DNA from: Clostridiales bacterium
GTDB lineage: Bacteria; Bacillota; Clostridia; Oscillospirales; QAMX01
NCBI GenBank assembly: GCA_003149835.1
Contig: QAMX01000027.1
Span: forward strand, 1 to 7,655
Direction of reading: 5' to 3'
DNA length: 7,655 nucleotides
The notes beneath the pieces are model-generated. The model was given only the letters and a program-made list of their open reading frames with translations, did not search any database and was not told the origin of the DNA. Both the position numbers and the translations under genes were made by a program. Positions 1-5,401 of the stretch are shown here, one piece after another; the first letter of the stretch is position 1, and every line of letters begins with the position of its first letter.

Positions 1-270
1 CTCCAAGCCGTCTGCGAGGAGGAGGGCGTGACCATGGTTCTTACGGCGGATCACGGCAATGCCGACGAGATGTATGAGAAAAACAAAAAGGGCGCTTTGC
101 AGGTGCGTACGGCGCATTCGCTGAACCGCGTGCCGTTTATCGTCTGCGACAAAGAGCGGGCGGTCGCGCTGGCCGACGGAGACTTTGGCCTCGCCAACGT
201 CGCGCCGACCGTTGCGGCGCTGTTCGGCATCGAACCGCCTGAATGCTGGGAAAAGAGCATGCTCCAATAA
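1..270 (+). CDS. gpmI: 2,3-bisphosphoglycerate-independent phosphoglycerate mutase, C-terminal fragment
   Basis: Only the last 89 residues are present; the frame is open from base 1 and the 5' part lies outside the window. The enzyme interconverts 3- and 2-phosphoglycerate in cytosolic glycolysis using two Mn ions. Visible landmarks are TADHGNADEM at fragment residues 15-24, whose Asp17-His18 match the metal-binding Asp-His pair, and TAHSLNRVPF at 37-46, whose His39 matches the last metal-ligand His. The tail LANVAPTVAALFGIEPPECWEKSML fits the family end 'LxDIAPTxLxLLGIxxPxxMxGxSL', though Cys-Trp-Glu-Lys replaces the usual Met-Thr-Gly-like segment. The stretch between the two metal motifs looks a few residues longer than in Bacillus-type enzymes. 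The gene is followed by an 81-nt gap containing a GC-rich hairpin and then the NagA-like gene. The family call is secure; related alkaline-phosphatase-superfamily enzymes such as phosphopentomutase do not share this exact tail. Confidence 0.93.
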   Translation, partial: LQAVCEEEGVTMVLTADHGNADEMYEKNKKGALQVRTAHSLNRVPFIVCDKERAVALADGDFGLANVAPTVAALFGIEPPECWEKSMLQ

Positions 271-277
271 ATCGTTC

Positions 278-310
278 CCCCTGCCGCCCGGGCTTTGCGG
301 ACGGCAGGGG
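278..310 (+). terminator. GC-rich hairpin after gpmI, no U-tract
   Basis: CCCCTGCCG (278-286) pairs perfectly with CGGCAGGGG (302-310). After one C/A mismatch the stem can add CCG/CGG (288-290 with 298-300), leaving a 7-nt loop. The next bases are CTTGCCTTAG, so the U-tract of a standard intrinsic terminator is missing. It begins 7 nt past the gpmI stop codon. It may be an inefficient or factor-assisted terminator, or a 3'-end stabiliser that lowers expression of the downstream pair relative to gpmI. No promoter for the next gene is evident, which favours some read-through. Confidence 0.5.
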
Positions 311-351
311 CTTGCCTTAGAAAAAAATGAGAGAAATCGAGGAATGCGATT

Positions 352-1557
352 ATGAAAACTCTGCTGTATAACGGGCTTGTCATCACGCCGTGGCGCGTTT
401 TAAAAGACGGATATGTGCTGATGGACAGCGCTTCGGGTCTGATCGAGGCCGTCGGCTCCGGCGCGTGCGGCGATATTGCCTGCGACGAGAAAATCGATGT
501 TGAGGGACGCTATATCGCCCCGGGCTTCGTCGATATCCATACGCACGGCGGCGGCGGGTATGATTTTATGGACGGGGATGCGGAGTCGATCTTAGGCGCC
601 GCCCGCGCCCACTTGGAACACGGCACCACGGCGATCTTCCCCTCGACGGTCAGCTCCACCAACGAATCGCTCTATCCCGTGCTGGACGCTTATAAGGCCG
701 CCAAAACGATGGAAAACACCGGCGCGGCGCTGTGCGGCCTGCACCTTGAAGGGCCGTACTTCAACATCGAGCAGAAGGGCGCGATGGACCCGCGCTATGT
801 GCGAAATCCCGACATGAGCGAGATCGAAGACATCCTCTCCCGCTCCGACGATATTGTCCGCTGGAGCGTCGCGCCGGAGCTGCCCGGCGCGCTTGAAATG
901 GGGCGCAGGCTGCGCGCGCTGGGCATCGTCGCATCCATGGGGCACACCATGGCCGTGTACGAGCAGGCCATCGAGGCGTTTGAAAACGGCTTTTCCCTCT
1001 GTACGCATTTGTATTCGGCGATGGCCGGCGTGCGGCGCATCAACGCCTTCCGCCATGCGGGGCCGGTTGAGACGGCGTTTATCCTCGACGATATGGACGT
1101 GGAAATCATCGCCGACGGCGTGCATCTGCCGCAGACGCTTCTGAAGCTGATTTACAAAAACAAAGGCCCGGGGCGTATCGCTCTGATTACCGACTCCATG
1201 CGCGCCGCCGGACAGACGAGCGGCACCTCGATGCTCGGCGACAAGGTCAAGGGGACGCGCGTCATCATCGAGGACGGCGTCGCCAAGCTTGCCGACCGCA
1301 GCGCCTTTGCCGGCAGCATTGCGACGACCGACCGGCTCGTCCGCGTCATGCGCGACGTGGCCGGCGCGCCGGTGGAGGACGCGGTGCGCATGGTGAGCGC
1401 GACGCCGGCGCGCATCATGGGCCTGAAAAACAAGGGCCGCCTCGCGCCCGCCTTTGACGCCGATATCACCGTTTTCGACGGCGGCGTCAACATGCGGTAC
1501 GTTTACCGCGGCGGCAGCCGCCTGTTCGACAGCGCCGAGGCGAAAAAAGCGGAATGA
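352..1557 (+). CDS. nagA: NagA-family amidohydrolase (N-acetylglucosamine-6-phosphate deacetylase-like)
   Basis: 401 residues, the usual NagA length. The family deacetylates GlcNAc-6-phosphate to GlcN-6-phosphate in the cytosol during amino-sugar use or wall recycling. Visible: N-terminal beta segment (1-55), then APGFVDIHTHGGGG with the HxH metal pair His63/His65, HLEGPYF with metal ligand Glu133, MGHT with His198, THLYSAM with His219, DGVHLP with His258, and ITDSM with catalytic Asp281. The composite C-terminal beta domain ends in the typical 'GRLAPAFDADITVFD' segment. Two departures stand out: the usual THLxNAM has Ser222 in place of Asn, and the usual arginine-containing RxPG phosphate-contact loop reads RRINAFRHAGPVE (228-240). 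The fold and metal site are secure; the exact substrate is not. The start ATG is preceded by GAGGA at 339-343 with 8-nt spacing. It overlaps the next gene by 4 nt (ATGA). No nagB is nearby in the window. Confidence 0.82.
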   Translation: MKTLLYNGLVITPWRVLKDGYVLMDSASGLIEAVGSGACGDIACDEKIDVEGRYIAPGFVDIHTHGGGGYDFMDGDAESILGAARAHLEHGTTAIFPSTVSSTNESLYPVLDAYKAAKTMENTGAALCGLHLEGPYFNIEQKGAMDPRYVRNPDMSEIEDILSRSDDIVRWSVAPELPGALEMGRRLRALGIVASMGHTMAVYEQAIEAFENGFSLCTHLYSAMAGVRRINAFRHAGPVETAFILDDMDVEIIADGVHLPQTLLKLIYKNKGPGRIALITDSMRAAGQTSGTSMLGDKVKGTRVIIEDGVAKLADRSAFAGSIATTDRLVRVMRDVAGAPVEDAVRMVSATPARIMGLKNKGRLAPAFDADITVFDGGVNMRYVYRGGSRLFDSAEAKKAE

Positions 1558-2285
1558 ACATCCGCTTTATGACCTACAATATCCAGCACGGGATGGATCA
1601 CGCGCGCTACCTGAAAGACCGCGTCCATGTCATCGATCTCGGACTGACGGCCAAAGTGATCAGCCGCTACAAGCCGGATATTGTCGGTCTCAACGAGGTC
1701 CGCGACCGCGGCGCGCACGCGGAGTACCGTGAGCAGACCCGGGAAATGGCCGACCGTCTCGGCTACGAACACTGTTACTTTGCCAAAGCGGTCGATATGG
1801 GCGACGGTCCGTACGGCAATGCGATCCTTTCAAGGTTTCCGATGCGGAGCGCGGTGACCGTGCCGATACCCGACCCGATGTTCCGGCCCGAAAAACGCGG
1901 CTTTGAGACCCGCTGTATCCTCAAAGCCGAATTTGAGGCGCCGGCGCGCTTCGACGTGCTGATTTCGCATTTCGGCCTTAACCCTGCGGAGCAGCGCAGC
2001 GCCGTTGCCACGCTGCTGGAACTGACGGAAACGCGGCAGGCGCCCGTCGTCTTTATGGGCGATCTGAATATGGAGCCGGACGATCCGACGCTGGCCCCCG
2101 TATTCCGCGCGCTACACGATGCGGCGGCGCTGTTGCCGCCGGATACCAAGAGCTTTCCGTCAGAAAAACCGCAGATCAAGATCGACTATATTTTTGCGTC
2201 GGACGAGTTTCGGGCCGCCGCCGCGGAGATCCCGCAGGCTGTCGCCTCCGACCACTGTCCGCACATCGCCGACCTGAGCCTGTAA
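1554..2285 (+). CDS. Endonuclease/exonuclease/phosphatase (EEP) family hydrolase
   Basis: 243 residues, a single compact EEP domain (Mg-dependent phosphoesterase fold shared by DNase I, exonuclease III, sphingomyelinase and inositol phosphatases). Landmarks in order: TYNIQHG with Asn9, LNEVR with metal ligand Glu48, YGNAILSRFP (87-96), ISHFGL with His139, GDLNMEPDD with Asp170 and Asn172, KIDYIF with Asp211, and SDHCPH with Asp233-His234. All catalytic positions appear intact. There is no signal peptide or membrane segment, so it should act in the cytosol. The ATG overlaps the TGA of the NagA-like gene, so translation is probably coupled and the two products may act in one pathway, for instance on a phosphorylated or phosphodiester-linked amino sugar; that link is inference. 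It lacks obvious DNA-repair AP-endonuclease features, so a small-molecule or lipid phosphodiesterase is the likelier role. The family call is secure and the substrate unknown. Confidence 0.88.
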   Translation: MNIRFMTYNIQHGMDHARYLKDRVHVIDLGLTAKVISRYKPDIVGLNEVRDRGAHAEYREQTREMADRLGYEHCYFAKAVDMGDGPYGNAILSRFPMRSAVTVPIPDPMFRPEKRGFETRCILKAEFEAPARFDVLISHFGLNPAEQRSAVATLLELTETRQAPVVFMGDLNMEPDDPTLAPVFRALHDAAALLPPDTKSFPSEKPQIKIDYIFASDEFRAAAAEIPQAVASDHCPHIADLSL

Positions 2286-2291
2286 CCGGCC

Positions 2292-2329
2292 GGAGCCGTA
2301 TCCCAACCGCGGATACGGCTCCTTTTTTT
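2292..2329 (+). terminator. Strong intrinsic terminator of the gpmI/nagA/EEP region
   Basis: GGAGCCGTATCC (2292-2303) and GGATACGGCTCC (2311-2322) form a perfect 12-bp stem with a 7-nt loop, followed directly by seven T (2323-2329). It starts 7 nt after the EEP stop codon. This is a textbook Rho-independent terminator and ends the first transcription unit. Confidence 0.96.
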
Positions 2330-2330
2330 A

Positions 2331-2488
2331 AGGAAAGGCCGATCTGAAACGGACGAGCCGGAGATCTCCTCGCTCGCCTGATACCGGACAACGGTTCGAG
2401 ACAGCGCGCCGAATCGGGCCGGAGCGGAACGCCGGACCGGCAAAAGAACGGAGCGCCGCTATATCTAAATTCTGCCAGCCGCTTTGGG
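2331..2488. other. GC-rich non-coding block with several small hairpins
   Basis: About 158 nt between the terminator and the next promoter, with no credible gene on either strand. Several imperfect hairpins can be drawn: CGAGC (2354-2358) with GCTCG (2372-2376) enclosing the palindrome GGAGATCTCC (2360-2369); ACCG/CGGT at 2383-2395; and GCCGG (2418-2422) with CCGGC (2437-2441), separated by an AG/GA internal loop from an inner CGG/CCG stem. It might be a dispersed intergenic repeat, a small RNA, or neutral GC-rich spacer. I do not recognise it. GC-rich DNA folds easily, so the hairpins alone prove little. Confidence 0.35.
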
Positions 2489-2517
2489 TTTACAAAACAG
2501 AAAAACGGTGTTATAAT
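2489..2517 (+). promoter_or_regulatory. Sigma-A-type extended -10 promoter for the lipoprotein-cdd unit
   Basis: A -35 box TTTACA (2489-2494, 5 of 6 to consensus) is separated by exactly 17 nt from a perfect TATAAT (2512-2517), and TG at 2509-2510 makes the extended -10 motif TGTTATAAT. Transcription should start near 2524, giving a leader of about 45 nt to the GTG at 2569. The AT-rich stretch contrasts sharply with the GC-rich block before it. No clear operator repeat is visible around it. Confidence 0.88.
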
Positions 2518-2553
2518 CAGTACAGGTTTGTCATATCGGCTGTTTATATACTT

Positions 2554-2562
2554 GGGGAGGTG
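2554..2562 (+). promoter_or_regulatory. Ribosome binding site that fixes the lipoprotein start
   Basis: GGGGAGGTG (2554-2562) is a near-perfect anti-SD match. The first in-frame GTG (2560) lies inside it and cannot be the start; the next GTG at 2569 has a 6-nt gap from the site and gives a clean Arg-Lys-Arg signal-peptide start. Confidence 0.85.
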
Positions 2563-2568
2563 CCGTCC

Positions 2569-4110
2569 GTGCGGAAAAGGATCTGTTTGTTGCTGCTTGC
2601 CGCTGCGCTGCTGATGCCGCTGGCGTCCTGCGTTTTGGGGCGGCACGGCGGCGAAACGTCGACGCCTGCCGCACAGACAAGCGGGGTGGAAGCGCCGCCG
2701 GATCCGCTCGGAGATATTTTGCAGGAGAAGGCGGTGCATTCGACGCAGCTTTACAGCGGCGACAGCTATATGATCTTTGTCTCCCCGCGGGAAAACGAGC
2801 TGGTGCGCGTCGATACGGAGACGGGCCGATCTCTGGCGCTGTGCGGCATGCCGGTATACCGGGAATTTTTGGTGATTGAAGAGCGTATTTTTTTCCGCGA
2901 TCTGGATTCGGGGCGAATCTGCGCGGTGAATACGGACGGGGAAAATCTGATATCCTATTACAGTATGCCGTTTTGTCACGGCGTTATGAAAAACGGCGTG
3001 ATGTACTTTCTCAATACCGAGGATAATTTTAGCAATGAGGCGGTTCTTTACATCTATGACCCGCTGAAAGGGATATGGTCGACAAATCTCCTGTCGGGAT
3101 GCCGCTTGTCTCCGGTGCGGCGGACGGCGGTGTTCGGCGACGACTCGCTCTACTATATTTCCGGCGACGCGGGCGCGGAGCGGGTCGTCTGCCAATCGCT
3201 GGAAACCGGCGAACGAACCGTCGTATATACCGCGGAAGCGGCGCGCGAGGGCTGCCTGACGGAGCTTTCTTTCAGCGGCGGCGCGCTGTATTTTCACGAT
3301 GCCGCGGCAGATGCGGCGTTTCGCTACGCCGCATCTGCCGGCGGCGTTCAACGCCTGGAAATCGACGGAGACCGGATCTGTGAAGTGCTGCCCGAGGGGA
3401 TTCTGTTCAGCTCGTCCGAGGCCGGCGGCTCTAAGTTGTTTTTCGGCAACGCCTCCGGTCAGACTGCGGAATATCAGGGCGGGGTCGTCATGGCGGCGGG
3501 CGGTTCGCGGGCGCTGCTGCGCCGAACGGGAGAGGATGGGTCGGATGTGCTCGCCGTTGTCAAATATCCGGAGGACGAGGTGCAGGAGCAGATGAGCGGC
3601 ATGATGAACCGCGTCGTCACGGACAATAGCGGCAACGCCGTCGTCTTTTTCTACGGCTCCCATACCTGCTATCACGTCGATCTGAACAGCGGCCGCGTCT
3701 GTGAATACTCGGTCAGACCGCTCTATTTGGATAGACTGCCGATCCCGCGCTATCTGTCCGAGGGAACAGCGGAGTCAACGGTCCTTTCGGGCTTTGACCG
3801 CACGGAAGTCACGCCGCAGCAATTTACGCGGGCGCTGGCGGCCGCGGTAGCGGGCGGCGACAGGCTCTCGATTGCGCGGCTGCTGACGGGGATGGCGGAG
3901 CTCAGCGCCTTCCCGCCGATTGAAATGAAGAGCTGGACGGTCAGCAGAGACGAGGCGGAGAGCGGGGATAACCGGGTCGTTTACCGAATTGAGTACACGC
4001 CGTACGCGGCGGCGGATCTGCTTTGCCTCCGCTCGGCGCCGGCAATTATTCGGGAATGCAAACTGACGTTTGAGCTGAACGAAGGCGCTTGGCGCCTCGT
4101 ACAGCCGTAG
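2569..4110 (+). CDS. Secreted lipoprotein with probable beta-propeller (DUF5050-like), unknown function
   Basis: 513 residues from the GTG at 2569. The N-terminus is a type II signal peptide: basic RKR at 2-4, a hydrophobic core CLLLLAAALLMPL, and lipobox LASC with the lipidated Cys at residue 21. The mature protein should sit on the outer face of the membrane. A Gly/Thr/Ala-rich tether (about 25-45) leads into a long region (about 50-400) of repeated short strands, with motifs such as 'ELVRVDTETGRSL', 'RIFFRDLDSGRICAVNTDG', 'SLYYISGD' and 'ALYFHDAA'; this periodicity suggests a beta-propeller like those annotated DUF5050 in clostridia. A distinct C-terminal part (about 405-513) is alpha/beta and ends 'CKLTFELNEGAWRLVQP', reminiscent of NTF2-like domains. 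Its own promoter lies upstream and cdd follows after 15 nt. A perfect inverted repeat falls in the coding sequence at 3304-3341. The lipoprotein call is secure; the propeller is inferred by eye; the function is unknown. Confidence 0.85.
   Translation: MRKRICLLLLAAALLMPLASCVLGRHGGETSTPAAQTSGVEAPPDPLGDILQEKAVHSTQLYSGDSYMIFVSPRENELVRVDTETGRSLALCGMPVYREFLVIEERIFFRDLDSGRICAVNTDGENLISYYSMPFCHGVMKNGVMYFLNTEDNFSNEAVLYIYDPLKGIWSTNLLSGCRLSPVRRTAVFGDDSLYYISGDAGAERVVCQSLETGERTVVYTAEAAREGCLTELSFSGGALYFHDAAADAAFRYAASAGGVQRLEIDGDRICEVLPEGILFSSSEAGGSKLFFGNASGQTAEYQGGVVMAAGGSRALLRRTGEDGSDVLAVVKYPEDEVQEQMSGMMNRVVTDNSGNAVVFFYGSHTCYHVDLNSGRVCEYSVRPLYLDRLPIPRYLSEGTAESTVLSGFDRTEVTPQQFTRALAAAVAGGDRLSIARLLTGMAELSAFPPIEMKSWTVSRDEAESGDNRVVYRIEYTPYAAADLLCLRSAPAIIRECKLTFELNEGAWRLVQP
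3305..3340 (+). repeat. Perfect 15-bp inverted repeat inside the lipoprotein gene
   Basis: CGGCAGATGCGGCG (3305-3318) is the exact reverse complement of CGCCGCATCTGCCG (3327-3340). T3319 and A3326 add a fifteenth pair, leaving the hexaloop TTCGCT. In protein it encodes an Ala-rich stretch around 'AADAAFRYAASAGG', within the propeller-like region. In mRNA this would be a very stable hairpin in mid-gene. No U-tract follows, so it is not an intrinsic terminator. It could slow ribosomes, cause polymerase pausing, or be the trace of a small palindromic insertion or a templated mutation. Confidence 0.9.
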
Positions 4111-4125
4111 AAATGGGGCAAAATA

Positions 4126-4518
4126 ATGGAGCCGATGGCTTTGATTGAAAACGCAAAACAGGCGATGGAGGCGGCCTATGCGCCGTATTCGGGCTTCCGC
4201 GTCGGCGCGGCGCTGTTATCCGTCGGCGGGAAACTGTATACCGGCTGCAACGTGGAAAACGAGTCGTTCGGCGCGACGATCTGCGCCGAACGGACGGCGG
4301 CCGTCAAAGCGGTCAGCGACGGAGAGCGCAGGTTTGTACAGCTGGCGATCGTCAGCTCCTCGGGGCGGGCGACGCCGCCGTGCGGCATGTGCAGACAGGT
4401 GCTGGCTGAGTTTTCCGATGGGCTGAGAATTTATCTGGCTGCGGGGGATGGCTATGAGGAATATACGCTTGACGCGCTCTTCCCGCAGGCAAAGCTCCCG
4501 ATGGAACGGAGAAAATGA
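4126..4518 (+). CDS. cdd: Cytidine deaminase
   Basis: 130 residues, the size of the small homotetrameric Cdd class (about 130-136 residues). It hydrolyses cytidine or deoxycytidine to uridine or deoxyuridine in cytosolic pyrimidine salvage. The whole signature is visible: APYSGFRVGAAL (19-30), substrate-binding GCNVEN (40-45), TICAERTAA with zinc ligand Cys53 and catalytic Glu55 (51-59), and PPCGMCRQ with zinc ligands Cys86 and Cys89 (84-91). The ATG at 4126 has TGGGG at 4114-4118 with 7-nt spacing. A second in-frame ATG at 4135 has a GGAG only 3 nt away, which is too close. It sits 15 nt after the lipoprotein and is probably co-transcribed from the promoter at 2489-2517. In many Bacillota cdd lies with ybeY, dgkA and era; that context is not seen here. 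Confidence 0.95.
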   Translation: MEPMALIENAKQAMEAAYAPYSGFRVGAALLSVGGKLYTGCNVENESFGATICAERTAAVKAVSDGERRFVQLAIVSSSGRATPPCGMCRQVLAEFSDGLRIYLAAGDGYEEYTLDALFPQAKLPMERRK

Positions 4519-4567
4519 AAGAAAACGGACTGTCAGCCGCCGGTTGTGCGCTGTTTCCGGCTCGGAA

Positions 4568-4589
4568 TGCCGTGAAGCGGCAAGATTTT
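4568..4589 (+). terminator. Weak candidate terminator after cdd
   Basis: TGCCG (4568-4572) pairs with CGGCA (4578-4582) around a TGAAG loop, and AGATTTT follows. The stem is short and the T-run is only four and delayed by three bases. It is the only terminator-like structure between cdd and the next promoter, so read-through into the rimP operon is possible. The rest of 4519-4612 shows no gene. Confidence 0.3.
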
Positions 4590-4641
4590 CAAAGGAAAAC
4601 GCCAAAAAAGGCTTGCATAAATATGGGGCATGTGATATAAT
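4586..4641 (+). promoter_or_regulatory. Extended -10 promoter with A-tracts for the rimP-nusA-infB operon
   Basis: TATAAT (4636-4641) is perfect and is preceded by TGA (4633-4635), giving the extended -10 TGATATAAT. A partial -35 TTGCAT (4613-4618) lies exactly 17 nt upstream. Upstream of the -35, short A/T tracts at 4586-4589, 4596-4599 and 4604-4609 recur about every 10 bases, consistent with an UP-like or curved element. Transcription should begin near 4648, leaving a leader of about 150 nt before rimP. Confidence 0.87.
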
Positions 4642-4705
4642 AACAAAGTAGACGATTGTCGCGCCCCCGAAGTGTTTTGGCATGGCTTCCGGTTGATGTG
4701 TTGTT

Positions 4706-4740
4706 TTGACGGACTGTATTGGACGGATTGTTTGGATGGA
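4706..4740 (+). repeat. Three imperfect direct repeats with GAYGGA core in the rimP leader
   Basis: GACGGA at 4708-4713, GACGGA at 4722-4727 and GATGGA at 4735-4740 recur at 14- and 13-nt spacing, each preceded by TT or TTG, and abut the terminator-like hairpin. Units one and two also share the following YTGT. They may be an RNA-protein contact array, a leftover of tandem duplication, or chance in a T/G-rich leader. Confidence 0.55.
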
Positions 4741-4765
4741 GCGGGTTTCCCGCTCTTTCTTGTTG
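4739..4765 (+). terminator. Leader hairpin upstream of rimP, candidate attenuator
   Basis: GAGCGGG (4739-4745) pairs perfectly with CCCGCTC (4749-4755) across a TTT loop, followed by TTTCTTGTTG (4756-4765), a U-rich but interrupted tract. It lies about 90 nt into the transcript and 45 nt before the rimP start, so it is inside the leader and not at an operon end. A short stem plus imperfect U-tract is what NusA-dependent intrinsic terminators look like. In Bacillus subtilis, NusA is reported to control its own operon by attenuation in the leader; equivalence here is inference. No obvious antiterminator partner was found. Confidence 0.68.
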
Positions 4766-4799
4766 AATAGGAGAAAATCGACTCATAGGTGGGTTCACA

Positions 4800-5270
4800 A
4801 TGAATGCAAAAGAGATTGCCGCGCTCGTCGCGGCGGCGGCCGCGCCGTTTGCGGAACAGGCGGGCTGCACCATATGGGACGTCAAATTTGTGCGCGAAGC
4901 AGGAGAATGGGTCCTTCGCGTCTTGATTGATACTGAGCCGCCCGGCGGCGTGACCATCGATATGTGCGAGCAGGTGAACCGTTCGCTCGACGCATATCTC
5001 GACGAGGTCGATCCGATCGAACAGAGCTATTGCCTGGAAGTCAGTTCGCCGGGGATCAACCGCGAATTATACCGGGACGGCGACTTTGACAAATTCGCCG
5101 GCAGCATGGTCGATATCAAGCTGTATAAGCCGGATGCGTCCGGCAGAAAAAGCTTTACGGCGCGGCTGCTCAGGCGTGAGGGCGAAACGCTGATTATGGA
5201 AGAAAACGGCGCGGAGACGAGCCGGGCGCGCAGCGATATCGCGCAGTGCCGCGTGCATTTTGACTTTTAG
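4800..5270 (+). CDS. rimP: Ribosome maturation factor RimP
   Basis: 156 residues, normal for RimP, a cytosolic factor that binds the free 30S subunit and aids its late assembly around S12. The diagnostic segment YCLEVSSPGINREL lies at 77-90. The N-terminal alpha/beta domain (1-85) includes 'WDVKFVREAGEWVLRVLID' and 'GVTIDMCEQVNRSLDAYLDE', both typical. The C-terminal SH3-like domain (about 92-156) ends 'DIAQCRVHFDF'. The ATG at 4800 is preceded by AGGTGGG (4787-4793) with 6-nt spacing. It is the first gene of the rimP-nusA-rnpM-infB operon. Its TAG stop (5268-5270) lies within the first arm of an RNA structure in the gap before nusA, so terminating ribosomes could affect that fold. The name ylxS is used in B. 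subtilis for the same gene. Confidence 0.96.
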   Translation: MNAKEIAALVAAAAAPFAEQAGCTIWDVKFVREAGEWVLRVLIDTEPPGGVTIDMCEQVNRSLDAYLDEVDPIEQSYCLEVSSPGINRELYRDGDFDKFAGSMVDIKLYKPDASGRKSFTARLLRREGETLIMEENGAETSRARSDIAQCRVHFDF

Positions 5271-5339
5271 CCGTTTCCCGCGCGGCGGATTGACGCCGCC
5301 TGAGCCGGCGGCCGTATTCACAGATCAAAACGGCTGAGA
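5265..5339 (+). ncRNA. Nested RNA structure in the rimP-nusA gap
   Basis: AGCCGTTT (5269-5276) pairs perfectly with AAACGGCT (5328-5335). The stem extends outward over 5265-5268 with 5336-5339 by alternating U·G and U-A pairs, to 12 pairs in all. Inside, one GC segment has two exclusive partners: GCGGCG (5282-5287) with CGCCGC (5294-5299), or GCCGCC (5295-5300) with GGCGGC (5307-5312). The left arm includes the rimP stop codon. No U-tract follows, so this is not a simple terminator. A structural or regulatory mRNA element is inferred; no known RNA family was recognised. Confidence 0.6.
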
Positions 5340-5359
5340 CGTATTGAAAATCAAAGGGA

Positions 5360-5401
5360 CGCCGGAACGGCGGAGTATATTGAATCCTGAAAAGGATTTT
5401 T
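5360..5401 (+). promoter_or_regulatory. Two small hairpins just upstream of nusA
   Basis: CGCCG (5360-5364) pairs with CGGCG (5368-5372) around GAA. Then AATCCT (5383-5388) pairs with AGGATT (5393-5398) around a GAAA (GNRA-type) tetraloop, followed by TTT (5399-5401). The second resembles a weak terminator or pause site. It ends 25 nt before the nusA ATG and leaves the GAGAGGGG ribosome site (5404-5411) free. Confidence 0.5.

Noticed and set aside
592..1125. Open frame on the - strand opposite the NagA-like gene
   Set aside because: His/Arg-rich composition typical of antisense frames; the + strand carries the full amidohydrolase motif set.
2393..2400. GGTTCGAG, resembling a tRNA T-loop
   Set aside because: Flanking bases do not form the 5-bp T-stem, and no acceptor, D or anticodon stems are present.
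2560..2562. Upstream GTG as lipoprotein start
   Set aside because: It lies within the ribosome binding site; the GTG at 2569 has correct spacing and gives a normal signal peptide.
2176..3675. Long open frame of 499 codons on the - strand, opposite the lipoprotein gene and into the EEP gene
   Set aside because: It is Arg/His/Pro-rich and low in recognisable motifs, covers the strong terminator, and opposes two genes with clear motifs (EEP active site, lipobox). It is a GC-rich antisense shadow.
4083..4097. AGGCGC-TTG-GCGCCT hairpin at the end of the lipoprotein gene
   Set aside because: Only six pairs, inside the coding region, with no T-run; common by chance in GC-rich DNA.
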